This document shows positions 42,960-51,117 of a stretch of DNA of 64,000 nt, one piece after another. The position numbers were made by a program, and so were the translations under genes. Origin of the DNA: Amycolatopsis xylanica. GTDB lineage: Bacteria > Actinomycetota > Actinomycetes > Mycobacteriales > Pseudonocardiaceae. Under the pieces are notes generated by a model. That model saw only the letters and a program-made list of their open reading frames with translations. It did no database searches and was not told the DNA's origin. Each line of letters begins with the position of its first letter. Positions within the stretch are counted from its first letter, which is position 1. The DNA is taken from the NCBI RefSeq assembly GCF_900107045.1, contig NZ_FNON01000005.1, positions 434,001 through 498,000 of the forward strand, read 5' to 3'.

Positions 42960-44828
42960 TTAGTCCGCGTGCCGCTCGATCAGCTCGTCGACCTCGTCCC
43001 CGGTGGCGGTCTCCGCGACGAACGCGCCGCGCGCGGCGAGGACGCCGAGCGACTTGAGCTTGGCGGCCTGCTCGTCGTGGCGGACGCCCTCGGCGCCGAT
43101 GCGCAGGCCCAGTTCGCGGGCACGGGTGACGAGCTGGCCAAGGTGACGGTCGGCGGCGTCGCCGGGGGTGTCGGCGAGCGCGTCGATGACCGCGCCGGAC
43201 AGGATCACGTGCTGCACCGGCAACCGGTGCTGCGGGATCAGTTCCAGGTCGGCGCTGCCGGTGACCGTCAGCACCAGCTTGGCGCCGAGGTCGGCGAGGA
43301 CCGCGAACGAGTCGAGCACCTCGCCGCGGGTGTCGAGCACGGACTCGCGGTCCGTGCAGAGCCGCAGCGCCTGCGCGGGCAGGTTGTGGCGGTCCAGCTG
43401 CTCCTTGACGAGCAGCACCAGGTCGGGGTCGATGGCGAGCCGGTTCGGCAGCCGGATGCAGACGTCCGGCGCCGCCGGGCCGAATCTGGACCGCCAGCGC
43501 GAGGTCGCCGCGAGCGACTCGGCCAGCAGCCAGCGCCCGAGTGGGATGGTCATGCCGGTGGTCTGGGCGAGCGGGTAGAACTCGTCGGAGTCGAGCTCGC
43601 CGAGCTCGGGGTGGTTCCAGCGCAGGCCCGCGTTGACCGCGGCGAGTTCGTCGGGCTTGGCGAGCTTGACCGTCGGCTGGTAGATGAGCGAGAACTCGCC
43701 GTTCTCCAGCGCGCCCGCGATCACGGCGCCGAGCTGGTAGCGCGCCCGGTCACGGGCGTCGAGCTCGGGATCGAACAGCATCCACTGCGCCTTGCCCGCC
43801 TCTTTCGCGCGGTGCAGCGCGATTTCGGCCGCGCGCAGCAGCTCCTCCGGCCCGCCGTCGGTGACCGAGCGGACGACGATGCCCGCGCTCGCGCTGACGC
43901 CGATGCCGTGGCCGCCCAGGTAGATCGGCTCCGCGAGGTCCTCGAGCGCGCGCTCGACGAGCCCGATCACCTCGGTCGGCGCGATGTCGGCGCCGTGCAG
44001 CAGGATGCCGAAGCCGTCACCGGAGAGCCGGGAGACGAAGCCGTCGTGCACCGGCGTGAACACCGCGGACAGTTTGCTCGCGACCCCGCGCAGCACCTGG
44101 TCGCCGACGCCGGCGCCGAGCCCGTCGTTGATCACCTTGAAGCCGTCGATGTCCAGGTAGATCAGCGCGATCTGGCCGCCGGCCCTGGTGCCGAGCGCGG
44201 ATTCGAGCTTCGTCTTGAAGCGCGACGCGTTGGGCAGGCCGGTCAGCGCGTCGTGGATGTTCTGGTGCCGCAGCGTTTCCTGCAGCAGGTGCACCTCGTT
44301 GGCGTCGGACACCATGAGCATCGGGTACTGCGCGCCGGGCGCGTCGCCGGGCAGGTAGGCGAGCGTGACGTCGGTCCAGAGCTGGCCGTCCTCGGCGTGC
44401 TGCAGCAGCACGCGCTCGCGGAACCGGGCGAGGGTGGGGGAGTTGAGGTCTTCGAGTCCGATGCGGAGCGTCGTGGCGTCGCGCTCGGTGGCGGCGAGGC
44501 CGCTGATCGTCCTGCCGCGCAACGATTCCGGCGCGCAGCCGAGCAGTTCGCCGAGCGCGTCGTTCGCCTCGACGATGACCCCGTCGCGGTCGGCGAGCGC
44601 GATGCCGGTCGGGGAGGCGGAGTACAGCGCCGCGAACCGCTGGAGCGCGGCGGACTGCGCGGCCTTGGCGCTGGCGAGCGCGTCGTTCGCGACTTTCAGC
44701 AGGATGCCTTCGAGCTCCTCCGGGGGAAGGGATACTCCTTTAGTGTCGGCCAACGCCGCCGCCCACTCGCGGGCGACGTCCACCAACCCTGGCGCGGCAC
44801 CAGGTTCCGGCACACTCCACCTCTTCAC
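42960..44828 (-). CDS. PAS-GGDEF-EAL protein with degenerate active sites
   Basis: A 622-residue cytoplasmic protein: helical N-terminus, PAS (about 60-180), GGDEF (about 185-350) and EAL (about 360-610). The cyclase signature reads SGDGF in RLSGDGFGILL, and the phosphodiesterase motif normally EALxRW reads NAGLRW. The later EAL metal and base positions are also replaced (for example LCTDRE, LVLTVTG). Both outputs therefore look inactive, and the protein may be a ligand-binding or scaffolding relic still tied to a PAS signal. ATG start at 44828. Confidence 0.83.
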   Translation of the reverse strand: MKRWSVPEPGAAPGLVDVAREWAAALADTKGVSLPPEELEGILLKVANDALASAKAAQSAALQRFAALYSASPTGIALADRDGVIVEANDALGELLGCAPESLRGRTISGLAATERDATTLRIGLEDLNSPTLARFRERVLLQHAEDGQLWTDVTLAYLPGDAPGAQYPMLMVSDANEVHLLQETLRHQNIHDALTGLPNASRFKTKLESALGTRAGGQIALIYLDIDGFKVINDGLGAGVGDQVLRGVASKLSAVFTPVHDGFVSRLSGDGFGILLHGADIAPTEVIGLVERALEDLAEPIYLGGHGIGVSASAGIVVRSVTDGGPEELLRAAEIALHRAKEAGKAQWMLFDPELDARDRARYQLGAVIAGALENGEFSLIYQPTVKLAKPDELAAVNAGLRWNHPELGELDSDEFYPLAQTTGMTIPLGRWLLAESLAATSRWRSRFGPAAPDVCIRLPNRLAIDPDLVLLVKEQLDRHNLPAQALRLCTDRESVLDTRGEVLDSFAVLADLGAKLVLTVTGSADLELIPQHRLPVQHVILSGAVIDALADTPGDAADRHLGQLVTRARELGLRIGAEGVRHDEQAAKLKSLGVLAARGAFVAETATGDEVDELIERHAD

Positions 44829-45001
44829 ACGGGGATTAACGCCAGGTCAAGGCATGTGCGGTCGGCACAAGCCCAATACTGGCGGAGAGTCATGCCACGC
44901 CATCATGTGCAATGGGGGGTGTCTACCGGCTGAAAGAGTGATCATCGCGCAGGAATTGACTACTCTGCGTGACGTGTCCCGAATGGGCTCTTCCAACCGT
45001 G

Positions 45002-46435
45002 TTAACGCTTGACCAAGTGCACCGGCAGACCGTCGACGGGCACCGGTAAGGATACATAGTCCCAGCGTGCGGTGTAAGCCGCGGGCACATGCCACTCGTA
45101 GTGGCGCAGCATCTCGTGGAGCAGCGCTTTCACTTCCAGCATCCCGAAATGCAGCCCGATGCACTTGTGCGCGCCGCCGCCGAACGGCATCCAGGCGAAC
45201 CGGTGCGCCTTGTCCTCGCGGCGCGGCTCGGCGAAGCGTTCCGGGTCGAACTCGTGCGGGTTCGTCCAGTGCGCGGTGTCGAAATGGTTGGCCGTGGGCG
45301 AAACGCTGACCATCATGCCCCGGGGCAGGTGGAAGCCGAGCAGTTCGGTGTCCTTGACGGTCTGCCTGGCCATGGTCGGCACCGGCGGCACGAGCCGCAG
45401 TGACTCCTTGATGACCAGTTCGAGCGTCTGAAGGCTTTCGAGTGCTTCGATGTCCGGGATGCCGTCGCCGAGCCGCAGCGACTCCTCGCGGGCTTTTTCC
45501 TGCCAGTGCGGGTATTTCGCCAGGTAGTAGGCGGCGGTGGTGCTGGTGATGGTGCTCGTGTCGTGCGCGGCCATCATCAGGAAGATCATCTGGTTGACGA
45601 CGTCCTCGTCGGTGTACCGCTCACCGTCCTCTGTGGACGCGTGGCACAGCGCGGAGAACAGGTCGCCGCCGTCGTGGCGGCGCTTGGCCGCGAGGTTGCG
45701 GCCGAAGTAGGCCTCCAGCGTCCTGCGTCCGCGCAGCCCGGCCGCCCAGCGCCCGCCTGGCACGGGGTAACGGACGATCGCCGTGCCAGCGCGGACGGCG
45801 TCCACGAACGCGCGGTTGATCGCGTCGGCGTCGTGGCCGCTGGGCATGTCCATGAACACGCGGCTCGCGATGTCGAGCGTGAGCTGCTTGAGCGCCCGGT
45901 AGAGCCGGGGGTGCGGATCGGCGGCGAGCGCGCGGACGCCGTCGCGGACCGTCGGGCCCATCTGCGCGACGTAGCCGGTGAGCCGGTCGCGGGTGAACGC
46001 CTGCTGCATGATCCGGCGATGCATGTGGTGCTCGGCGAAGTCCAGCAGCATCAGCCCGCGCGGGAAGAACTTGCCGATGAAGAACTGCCACGCCTCCTGG
46101 GAGAACGCCTTGTCCTTGTTGGTCAGCACGGCCTGCGTGGCGTCCGCGCCGCTGACCGTGATGATGCGGTTGCCGAACGCGCCCATCCAGGAGACGGGGC
46201 CGAACTCGGCGAAGCGCTGCAGGCCGAACTCCTGGCCGAACCGCATGAAGCTGAGCGAGTGCCCGATGACGGGCGCGCCGGGGTCGCCGAGTATCGGCTT
46301 GAGGCCCTCGGGGGCCGGCGCGAGTTCGCTGACCGGGCCGTGACTGGTGAGCCAGCGGCGGTCGACCGAGCGGGGCAAGGGCAGTGAGGTCAGCGGTGGT
46401 ACCCGATCGAGCAGTTTGCCGACGGCACTCGTCAT
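45002..46435 (-). CDS. Cytochrome P450
   Basis: A 477-residue P450. The I-helix reads MMAAHDTSTITS, the K-helix ExxR is KESLRL, the PERF-like segment is FDPERF, and the haem loop is FGGGAHKCIG with the axial Cys. It is a soluble class I-type enzyme needing ferredoxin and reductase, neither of which is nearby. The sequence style resembles the sterol/fatty-acid-like clade more than biosynthetic P450s. ATG 46435 has GAGGAGAGG upstream. The promoter carries a CTGTTG/CAACAG inverted repeat over a TTGACG -35-like hexamer. Confidence 0.9.
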   Translation of the reverse strand: MTSAVGKLLDRVPPLTSLPLPRSVDRRWLTSHGPVSELAPAPEGLKPILGDPGAPVIGHSLSFMRFGQEFGLQRFAEFGPVSWMGAFGNRIITVSGADATQAVLTNKDKAFSQEAWQFFIGKFFPRGLMLLDFAEHHMHRRIMQQAFTRDRLTGYVAQMGPTVRDGVRALAADPHPRLYRALKQLTLDIASRVFMDMPSGHDADAINRAFVDAVRAGTAIVRYPVPGGRWAAGLRGRRTLEAYFGRNLAAKRRHDGGDLFSALCHASTEDGERYTDEDVVNQMIFLMMAAHDTSTITSTTAAYYLAKYPHWQEKAREESLRLGDGIPDIEALESLQTLELVIKESLRLVPPVPTMARQTVKDTELLGFHLPRGMMVSVSPTANHFDTAHWTNPHEFDPERFAEPRREDKAHRFAWMPFGGGAHKCIGLHFGMLEVKALLHEMLRHYEWHVPAAYTARWDYVSLPVPVDGLPVHLVKR

Positions 46436-46482
46436 CTGCGCACCTCTCCTCGCCGAGAAGCCCAGCCTCCTACCATCCTCCT

Positions 46483-46503
46483 CTGTTGGCGCAACGTCAA
46501 CAG
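46483..46503. promoter_or_regulatory. Putative operator in the P450 promoter
   Basis: CTGTTG and CAACAG arms span 21 bases, with a nested GTTG-GCG-CAAC. On the minus strand the site overlaps TTGACG, a good -35 hexamer, 48 bases before the P450 start. A repressor binding here would block transcription; which regulator is unknown. Confidence 0.45.
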
Positions 46504-46532
46504 CGCGTTCGATCAAGTCGTAGGCCACCCCG

Positions 46533-46591
46533 GCCACCCCGGGATAAAGCGGGCTTTATCCCGGGGTGGCATAAAGCCCGCTTTATCCCGG
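46533..46591. terminator. GGGATAAAGC double-palindrome terminator, second copy
   Basis: An 18-bp-arm perfect palindrome (46533-46550/46553-46570) contains GGGATAAAGC-GG-GCTTTATCCC. A second palindromic arm follows at 46572-46591, pairing with 46539-46558. It abuts the metE stop codon on the 3' side, so it should terminate metE before the P450 gene. Same family as 28587-28639. Confidence 0.85.
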
Positions 46592-48841
46592 CTACGTCAG
46601 CTCGGCGCGGACGTGGTGCGCGGCCGCGACCAGGTTGCGCAGCGCGGGTTCGACCTCCGCGTAGCCCCGGGTCTTGAGGCCGCAGTCGGGGTTGACCCAG
46701 ACCCGCTCGGGCGGCACGGCGCCGATCGCGGTCCGCAGGAGGCCGGTGACCTCGTCGATGGTCGGGACGCGCGGTGAGTGGATGTCGTAGACACCCGGCC
46801 CGACGCCGCGGCCGAAGCCGGCCGAGCTCAGGTCGGCGAGCACCTCCATCTTCGAGCGGGTGGCCTCGATGCTGGTCACGTCGGCGTCGAGGGCGTCGAT
46901 CGCGGGCAGCACCTCGCCGAACTCCGAGTAGCACATGTGCGTGTGGATCTGGGTGGAGTCCGAGATGCCCGAGGTGGCGAGCCGGAACGAGTCGACCGCC
47001 CACGCGAAGTACGCCTCGTGCTCGGCCGCACGCAGGGGCAGCAGCTCACGCAGCGCGGGCTCGTCGACCTGGATGATCCGGATGCCCGCCGACTCCAGGT
47101 CGTGCACCTCGTCGCGGATGGCCAGCGCGACCTGGCGCGCGGTCTCGCCCAGCGGCTGGTCGTCGCGGACGAACGACCACGCGAGGATCGTCGCAGGGCC
47201 GGTGAGCATGCCCTTCACCGGCTTGCCGGTCAGCGCCTGGGCGTAGCGCGCCCACTCGACGGTCATCGGCGCCGGGCGCGAGACGTCGCCGTACAGGATC
47301 GGCGGCCGGACGCAGCGCGAGCCGTAGGACTGGACCCAGCCGAACTCCGTCGCGGCGAACCCGGTCAGCTGCTCGGCGAAGTACTGGACCATGTCGTTGC
47401 GCTCGGGCTCGCCGTGCACGAGCACGTCGAGGCCGAGATCTTCCTGCAGCCGCACCACTTTGTCGATCTCGGCGTGCATCGCGGCGCGGTAGTCGTCGTC
47501 GCCGAGCTTGCCCGCCCGGTGCGCGGCACGGGCCTTGCGGACCTCGGCGGTCTGGGGGAAGGAGCCGATGGTCGTGGACGGCAGCGCGGGCAGTCGCAGC
47601 GTCTTCTGCTGGGCGGCCGCGCGCTGGGCGTACGGCGGCCTCCGCGTGTGCTCGGGACGCAGCGCCCGCAACCGCGCGCGGACGCGGTCGTCGACCAGAT
47701 CCTTCGCCGTGGCACGGCTTTTCGTGGCCGCGCGCGCTTGGGTGAGGTCGACGTCCTCGCGCAGCGCGCGCCCGATCAGCACGACCTCACCGACCTTCTG
47801 CCGCGCGAACGCCAGCCACTCGCTGACCCGGCCGAGGTCCTCGCGCTCGACGTCGTAGGGAACATGCAGCAGCGAACACGAAGTCGACACGCCGACCTGC
47901 CCGGCCGTCCCGAGCAGCGTCGCCGCCTTGCTCAGCGCGGCGTCGATGTCGACGCGCCAGATGTTGCGCCCGTCGACAACACCCGCGACGACTTCCTTGT
48001 CCCTGAGCGCACCTTCGGCCGCGACAGCGTCCACTTCGGACGGATCGGTCACCAGATCGACGGCCAGCGCCTCGATGGGCGAGCGCGCCAGCACTCCCAG
48101 CGCCTTACCCAGCTTGCCGAAGTATCCCGCGACCAGCACCTTCGGCCGCAGCGTCAGCCCGCCGAGCACGCGGTAGGCGTACGACAGCAGCTGAAGCTCC
48201 CGGTCCGTGCGGTCACCCGCGAAGGCGGGCTCGTCGAGCTGGACCCACTGCACGCCCGCTTGGTGCAGCTGGGCGAACAGCTCGGTGTAGGCGACGAGCA
48301 GCTGGTCCAGCAGCCGCAGCGGATCGAAGCCCTCGGTCGTCGGCTTGGAGAGCAGCAGGTAGGTGAGCGGGCCGACGAGCACCGGCCGGGTCTCGCTGTT
48401 CGCCTCGCGATACTCGTCGAGCGGCTTGGTGCCGCTGAGCGCGAAGCAGGTGTCCGGGCCCAGTTCGGGCACTAGGTAGTGGTAGTTGGTGTCGAACCAC
48501 TTCGTCATCTCCAGCGCGGGCGCTTCCTGGACACCGCGCGCGGCGGCGAAGTAGGTGTCCAGCGGCGAAAGCCCGAGGTCGGTGAACCGCTTCGGCAGCG
48601 CGCCGAACAGCACGGTCGTGTCGAGCATCTGGTCGTAGAAGGAGAAGGTGTTCGACGGGACCGTGTCCAGCCCGGCCGCCCGCAGCTCGTCGACCGTGGT
48701 GGTGCGCAGCCTCGCGGCTGTTTCTTGGAGTGTGGTCTCGTCGATCCGGCCCGCCCAGTAGGCCTCGACGGCCTTCTTGAGTTCCCGGTCGGGACCGATC
48801 CGGGGGTAGCCCAGCACGGTCGTGCCGATGCGTGTGGTCAC
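46592..48841 (-). CDS. metE: Cobalamin-independent methionine synthase
   Basis: A 749-residue MetE. The start is TTRIGTTVLGYPRIG, the N-terminal folate motif region is intact, and the zinc/catalytic set is present: HTHMCYSEF (His and Cys), SIEATRSKM (Glu) and WVNPDCGLKTRG (Cys). It transfers the methyl group from 5-methyltetrahydrofolate triglutamate to homocysteine, the last step of methionine synthesis without B12. GTG start at 48841 after GGAGAG. A cobalamin riboswitch lies about 100 bases upstream, so it should be off when B12 is present. Confidence 0.96.
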   Translation of the reverse strand: MTTRIGTTVLGYPRIGPDRELKKAVEAYWAGRIDETTLQETAARLRTTTVDELRAAGLDTVPSNTFSFYDQMLDTTVLFGALPKRFTDLGLSPLDTYFAAARGVQEAPALEMTKWFDTNYHYLVPELGPDTCFALSGTKPLDEYREANSETRPVLVGPLTYLLLSKPTTEGFDPLRLLDQLLVAYTELFAQLHQAGVQWVQLDEPAFAGDRTDRELQLLSYAYRVLGGLTLRPKVLVAGYFGKLGKALGVLARSPIEALAVDLVTDPSEVDAVAAEGALRDKEVVAGVVDGRNIWRVDIDAALSKAATLLGTAGQVGVSTSCSLLHVPYDVEREDLGRVSEWLAFARQKVGEVVLIGRALREDVDLTQARAATKSRATAKDLVDDRVRARLRALRPEHTRRPPYAQRAAAQQKTLRLPALPSTTIGSFPQTAEVRKARAAHRAGKLGDDDYRAAMHAEIDKVVRLQEDLGLDVLVHGEPERNDMVQYFAEQLTGFAATEFGWVQSYGSRCVRPPILYGDVSRPAPMTVEWARYAQALTGKPVKGMLTGPATILAWSFVRDDQPLGETARQVALAIRDEVHDLESAGIRIIQVDEPALRELLPLRAAEHEAYFAWAVDSFRLATSGISDSTQIHTHMCYSEFGEVLPAIDALDADVTSIEATRSKMEVLADLSSAGFGRGVGPGVYDIHSPRVPTIDEVTGLLRTAIGAVPPERVWVNPDCGLKTRGYAEVEPALRNLVAAAHHVRAELT

Positions 48842-48934
48842 AGCTCTCTCCTCGCGAGCTCGTCGAAGGAGCCCGTGCGCGCGGAAAGACACCATGACGT
48901 GTCGTGCCCTCCCGCGAGGCCCGGACTCGCGCAT

Positions 48935-49145
48935 GCCGTCGGCACACGCACCACGGGCAGGTCTTCGGACTCGTGGGCGTCACGCTCGGTCCTACTCGCC
49001 GTCGCTTCCCGGACTCGCGTCCAGTGCTTGACCTCTCGGTGACGGCTTTCGTTCCCACATACCGCTGCGGGGCAGTCCCGGATTCACACCGGGTTCCCTG
49101 TTGCCTCCCCTTGGCACGACTTGCCACGCCAAGGGGAACCAGTGG
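48935..49145 (-). promoter_or_regulatory. Cobalamin riboswitch upstream of metE
   Basis: Read on the minus strand, conserved blocks appear in the right order: GGGAACCCGGTGTGAATCC (49098-49080), GGACTGCCCCGCA (49078-49066), and the B12 box CCGAAGACCTGCCC (48968-48955). A CCTTGGC/GCCAAGG stem (49109-49134) precedes them. This is the AdoCbl riboswitch core. Boundaries are approximate. It should reduce metE expression in B12-replete cells, with the cobalamin-dependent MetH presumably encoded elsewhere. Confidence 0.92.
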
Positions 49146-49219
49146 CGTAGCCGAGCGTAGCGGTTCTCGCCGCCTGGGTCTTGATCACTCCCAGTCCGTG
49201 GAAGGATCCGTCAGGTCCA

Positions 49220-49269
49220 GGGTCGTGAGTGTTGCGGCCGGTTCTAACCGGCGAAAACACTCACGACCC
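49220..49269. repeat. GTCGTGAGTG hairpin repeat, copy 4
   Basis: GGGTCGTGAGTG, then GGCCGGTTCTAACCGGC, then CACTCACGACCC. It lies upstream of the metE riboswitch in the second gene-free island (49146-49960). A half copy (right arm only) is at about 49408-49434. Confidence 0.83.
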
Positions 49270-49479
49270 CCTCAGTCACCTCGCCCTGGCGGAGCACACG
49301 AGGTGATCAACCGCAGCCAATGGACGAATCTGGCCGCTCAACGTCCAGATTCCACCACTCGCGAAGATCAACTCATCCGCCGCGCCACAGTTGCCTTGCC
49401 TGCAAGTGGAACCGGCCGGAACACTCACGACCCTCGACCGTAGTGAGCTTCCAGCCGAGCCGACGTACGCGGACGGACG

Positions 49480-49605
49480 GGACCCGTACACAGATGGACG
49501 ACACGCGTGCATGGACGGACGACACGCGTGCACAGATGGACGACACGTCACCAAAAACGAACGCCACGTTCGTCACGGTGACCATGGCGAACGTGGCGTT
49601 CGTTT
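49480..49605. repeat. Short direct repeats and an 18-bp hairpin
   Basis: GGACGACACGCGTGCA-like units recur three times with slight variation (about 49495-49548). A perfect hairpin follows: arms 49555-49572 and 49588-49605 around CGAACGCCACGTTCG. Nothing in this stretch looks like a gene. Confidence 0.65.
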
Positions 49606-49629
49606 CCGCGCCTGGCAGTTCACAGGGGG

Positions 49630-49950
49630 TCGTGCGCGTTGCGGGCGGTTGTTGAGGGGAAGGGCAAATGTGGCGTGCCCGATGCGGCTGGGTGAGGGCC
49701 TTCCTCACCCGGTTGCAGGTGGTCAGGGCCTCCCTCACCCGACATTTCGGGTGAGGGAGGCCCTGACTCGGTGGGTTCGGGTGAGGGAGGCCCTGACCCA
49801 AGCCCACCGACTGCGAGGCGGGTCCCTCGGGGGTCGTGAGTGTTTAGGCCGGTTAGAACCGGCCGTACCACTCACGACCCCCGAGCCCAAGCCGACAGTC
49901 ACGCCACCTTTGCGTTCCCCCTCAATAGAACCGCCCGCAACGCTCACGAG
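49630..49950. mobile_element. MITE-like composite element, copy 2 (inverted)
   Basis: The complete form of the element at 35511-35820, in opposite orientation. Its ends are inverted repeats of about 30 bases: the left end begins TCGTGCGCGTTGCGGGCGGT, and the reverse complement of the right end reads TCGTGAGCGTTGCGGGCGGT. Both run on into TTGAGGGG. It contains no gene, one GTCGTGAGTG hairpin and four GTGAGGG-type hairpins. A clear target-site duplication was not found. Confidence 0.72.
49829..49882. repeat. GTCGTGAGTG hairpin repeat, copy 5
   Basis: GGGGGTCGTGAGTG, GGCCGGTTAGAACCGGCC and CACTCACGACCCCC, internal to composite element copy 2 and 79 bases beyond the nrdB stop. It may end the nrdAB transcript. 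Confidence 0.83.
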
Positions 49951-49960
49951 TCCGTCAGGC

Positions 49961-51040
49961 TCAGTCCCAGTCGAGGGCGCCGCCCGACTGGTACTCGATG
50001 ACGCGGGTCTCGAAGAAGTTCTTCTCCTTCTTCAGGTCCATCGCCTCGGACATCCAGGGGAAGGGGTTCTCCTCCTGGCCGAAGATCGGCGCGAGGCCGA
50101 TCTGCTGGGCGCGGCGGTCGGTGATGAAGTGCATGTACTGCTCGCACAGCTCCGCCGAGAGGCCGAGCATGCCGCGGGGCATGGTGTCGCGGGCGTAGGC
50201 GACCTCGAGCTCGCAGGCCTCGGTGAGCATGTCGCGGATCTCGGCCTGGAACTCCGGGGTCCACAGGTGCGGGTTCTCGATCTTGATCTGGTTGATGCAG
50301 TCGATGCCGAAGTTCAGGTGGATCGACTCATCACGCAGGATGTACTGGTACTGCTCGGCGATGCCGATCATCTTGTTGCGGCGGCCCAGCGAGAGGATCT
50401 GGGCGAAGCCGGTGTAGAACCACATGCCCTCGAAGATCACGTAGAACGCGACGAGGTCACGCAGGAAGGCCTGGTCGGCCTCCGGGGTGCCGGTCTCGAA
50501 GTCCGGGTTCTCCAGGTTCTGGGTGTGCTTGAGCGCCCAGGCGTCCTTGGCGGAGATCGACGGGACCTCGCGGTACATGTTGAACAGCTCGCCCTCGACC
50601 AGGCCGAGGCTCTCGCAGATGTACTGGAAGGTGTGCGTGTGCACGGCCTCCTCGAACGCCTGGCGCAGCAGGTACTGGCGGCACTCGGGGTTGGTGATCT
50701 GGCGGTACACCGCGAGCACGATGTTGTTGGCCACCAAGGACTCCGCGGTCGCGAAGAAGCCGAGGTTGCGCTTGAGCATCTGGCGCTCGTCGTCGGTCAG
50801 GCCGTCCTTGGACTTCCAGAGCGCGATGTCCGCCTGCATGGCGACCTCGGTCGGCATCCAGTGGTTGTTGCAGCCGGCGAGGTACTTCTCCCAGGCCCAG
50901 GTGTACTTCATCGGCAGGAGCTGGTTGACGTCGGCGCGGGCGTTGATCATGCGCTTGTCGTCGACGTTGATGCGCGCGGCGCCGACCTCGATCTCGCCGA
51001 GGCCCGTCGCGTCGGCGAGCTGGGGGTCCACTGTGGTCAT
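49961..51040 (-). CDS. nrdB: Ribonucleotide reductase beta subunit, class Ic type
   Basis: A 359-residue ferritin-fold radical subunit. Metal ligands are Glu100 (ATAESLVANN), Glu131 and His134 (FEEAVHTHTF), Glu204 (FEGMW), and Glu238 and His241 (RDESIHLNFG). The residue four after His134, where class Ia/b enzymes carry the radical Tyr, is Phe138, and the first ligand is Glu rather than Asp. Both are hallmarks of the Mn/Fe class Ic enzyme of Chlamydia trachomatis, whose sequence around this site is very similar. It pairs with nrdA directly upstream. ATG start at 51040; a hairpin repeat lies in the nrdA-nrdB spacer. Confidence 0.93.
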   Translation of the reverse strand: MTTVDPQLADATGLGEIEVGAARINVDDKRMINARADVNQLLPMKYTWAWEKYLAGCNNHWMPTEVAMQADIALWKSKDGLTDDERQMLKRNLGFFATAESLVANNIVLAVYRQITNPECRQYLLRQAFEEAVHTHTFQYICESLGLVEGELFNMYREVPSISAKDAWALKHTQNLENPDFETGTPEADQAFLRDLVAFYVIFEGMWFYTGFAQILSLGRRNKMIGIAEQYQYILRDESIHLNFGIDCINQIKIENPHLWTPEFQAEIRDMLTEACELEVAYARDTMPRGMLGLSAELCEQYMHFITDRRAQQIGLAPIFGQEENPFPWMSEAMDLKKEKNFFETRVIEYQSGGALDWD

Positions 51041-51066
51041 GAATAGGCTCCAGAAGGCGTTGAGGG

Positions 51067-51110
51067 TCGTGAGTGATGCCGACGGTTCTGACCGTCGGCA
51101 TCACTCACGA
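51067..51110. repeat. GTCGTGAGTG hairpin repeat, copy 6, in nrdA-nrdB spacer
   Basis: A perfect 20-bp stem (51067-51086/51091-51110) with loop TCTG. The inner stem reads ATGCCGACGGT/ACCGTCGGCAT instead of GGCCGGTT/AACCGGCC, so both sides have changed together. It sits between the nrdA stop (51118) and the nrdB start (51040) and could tune nrdB relative to nrdA by pausing, partial termination or RNA processing. Confidence 0.85.
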
Positions 51111-51117
51111 GCAGTTG

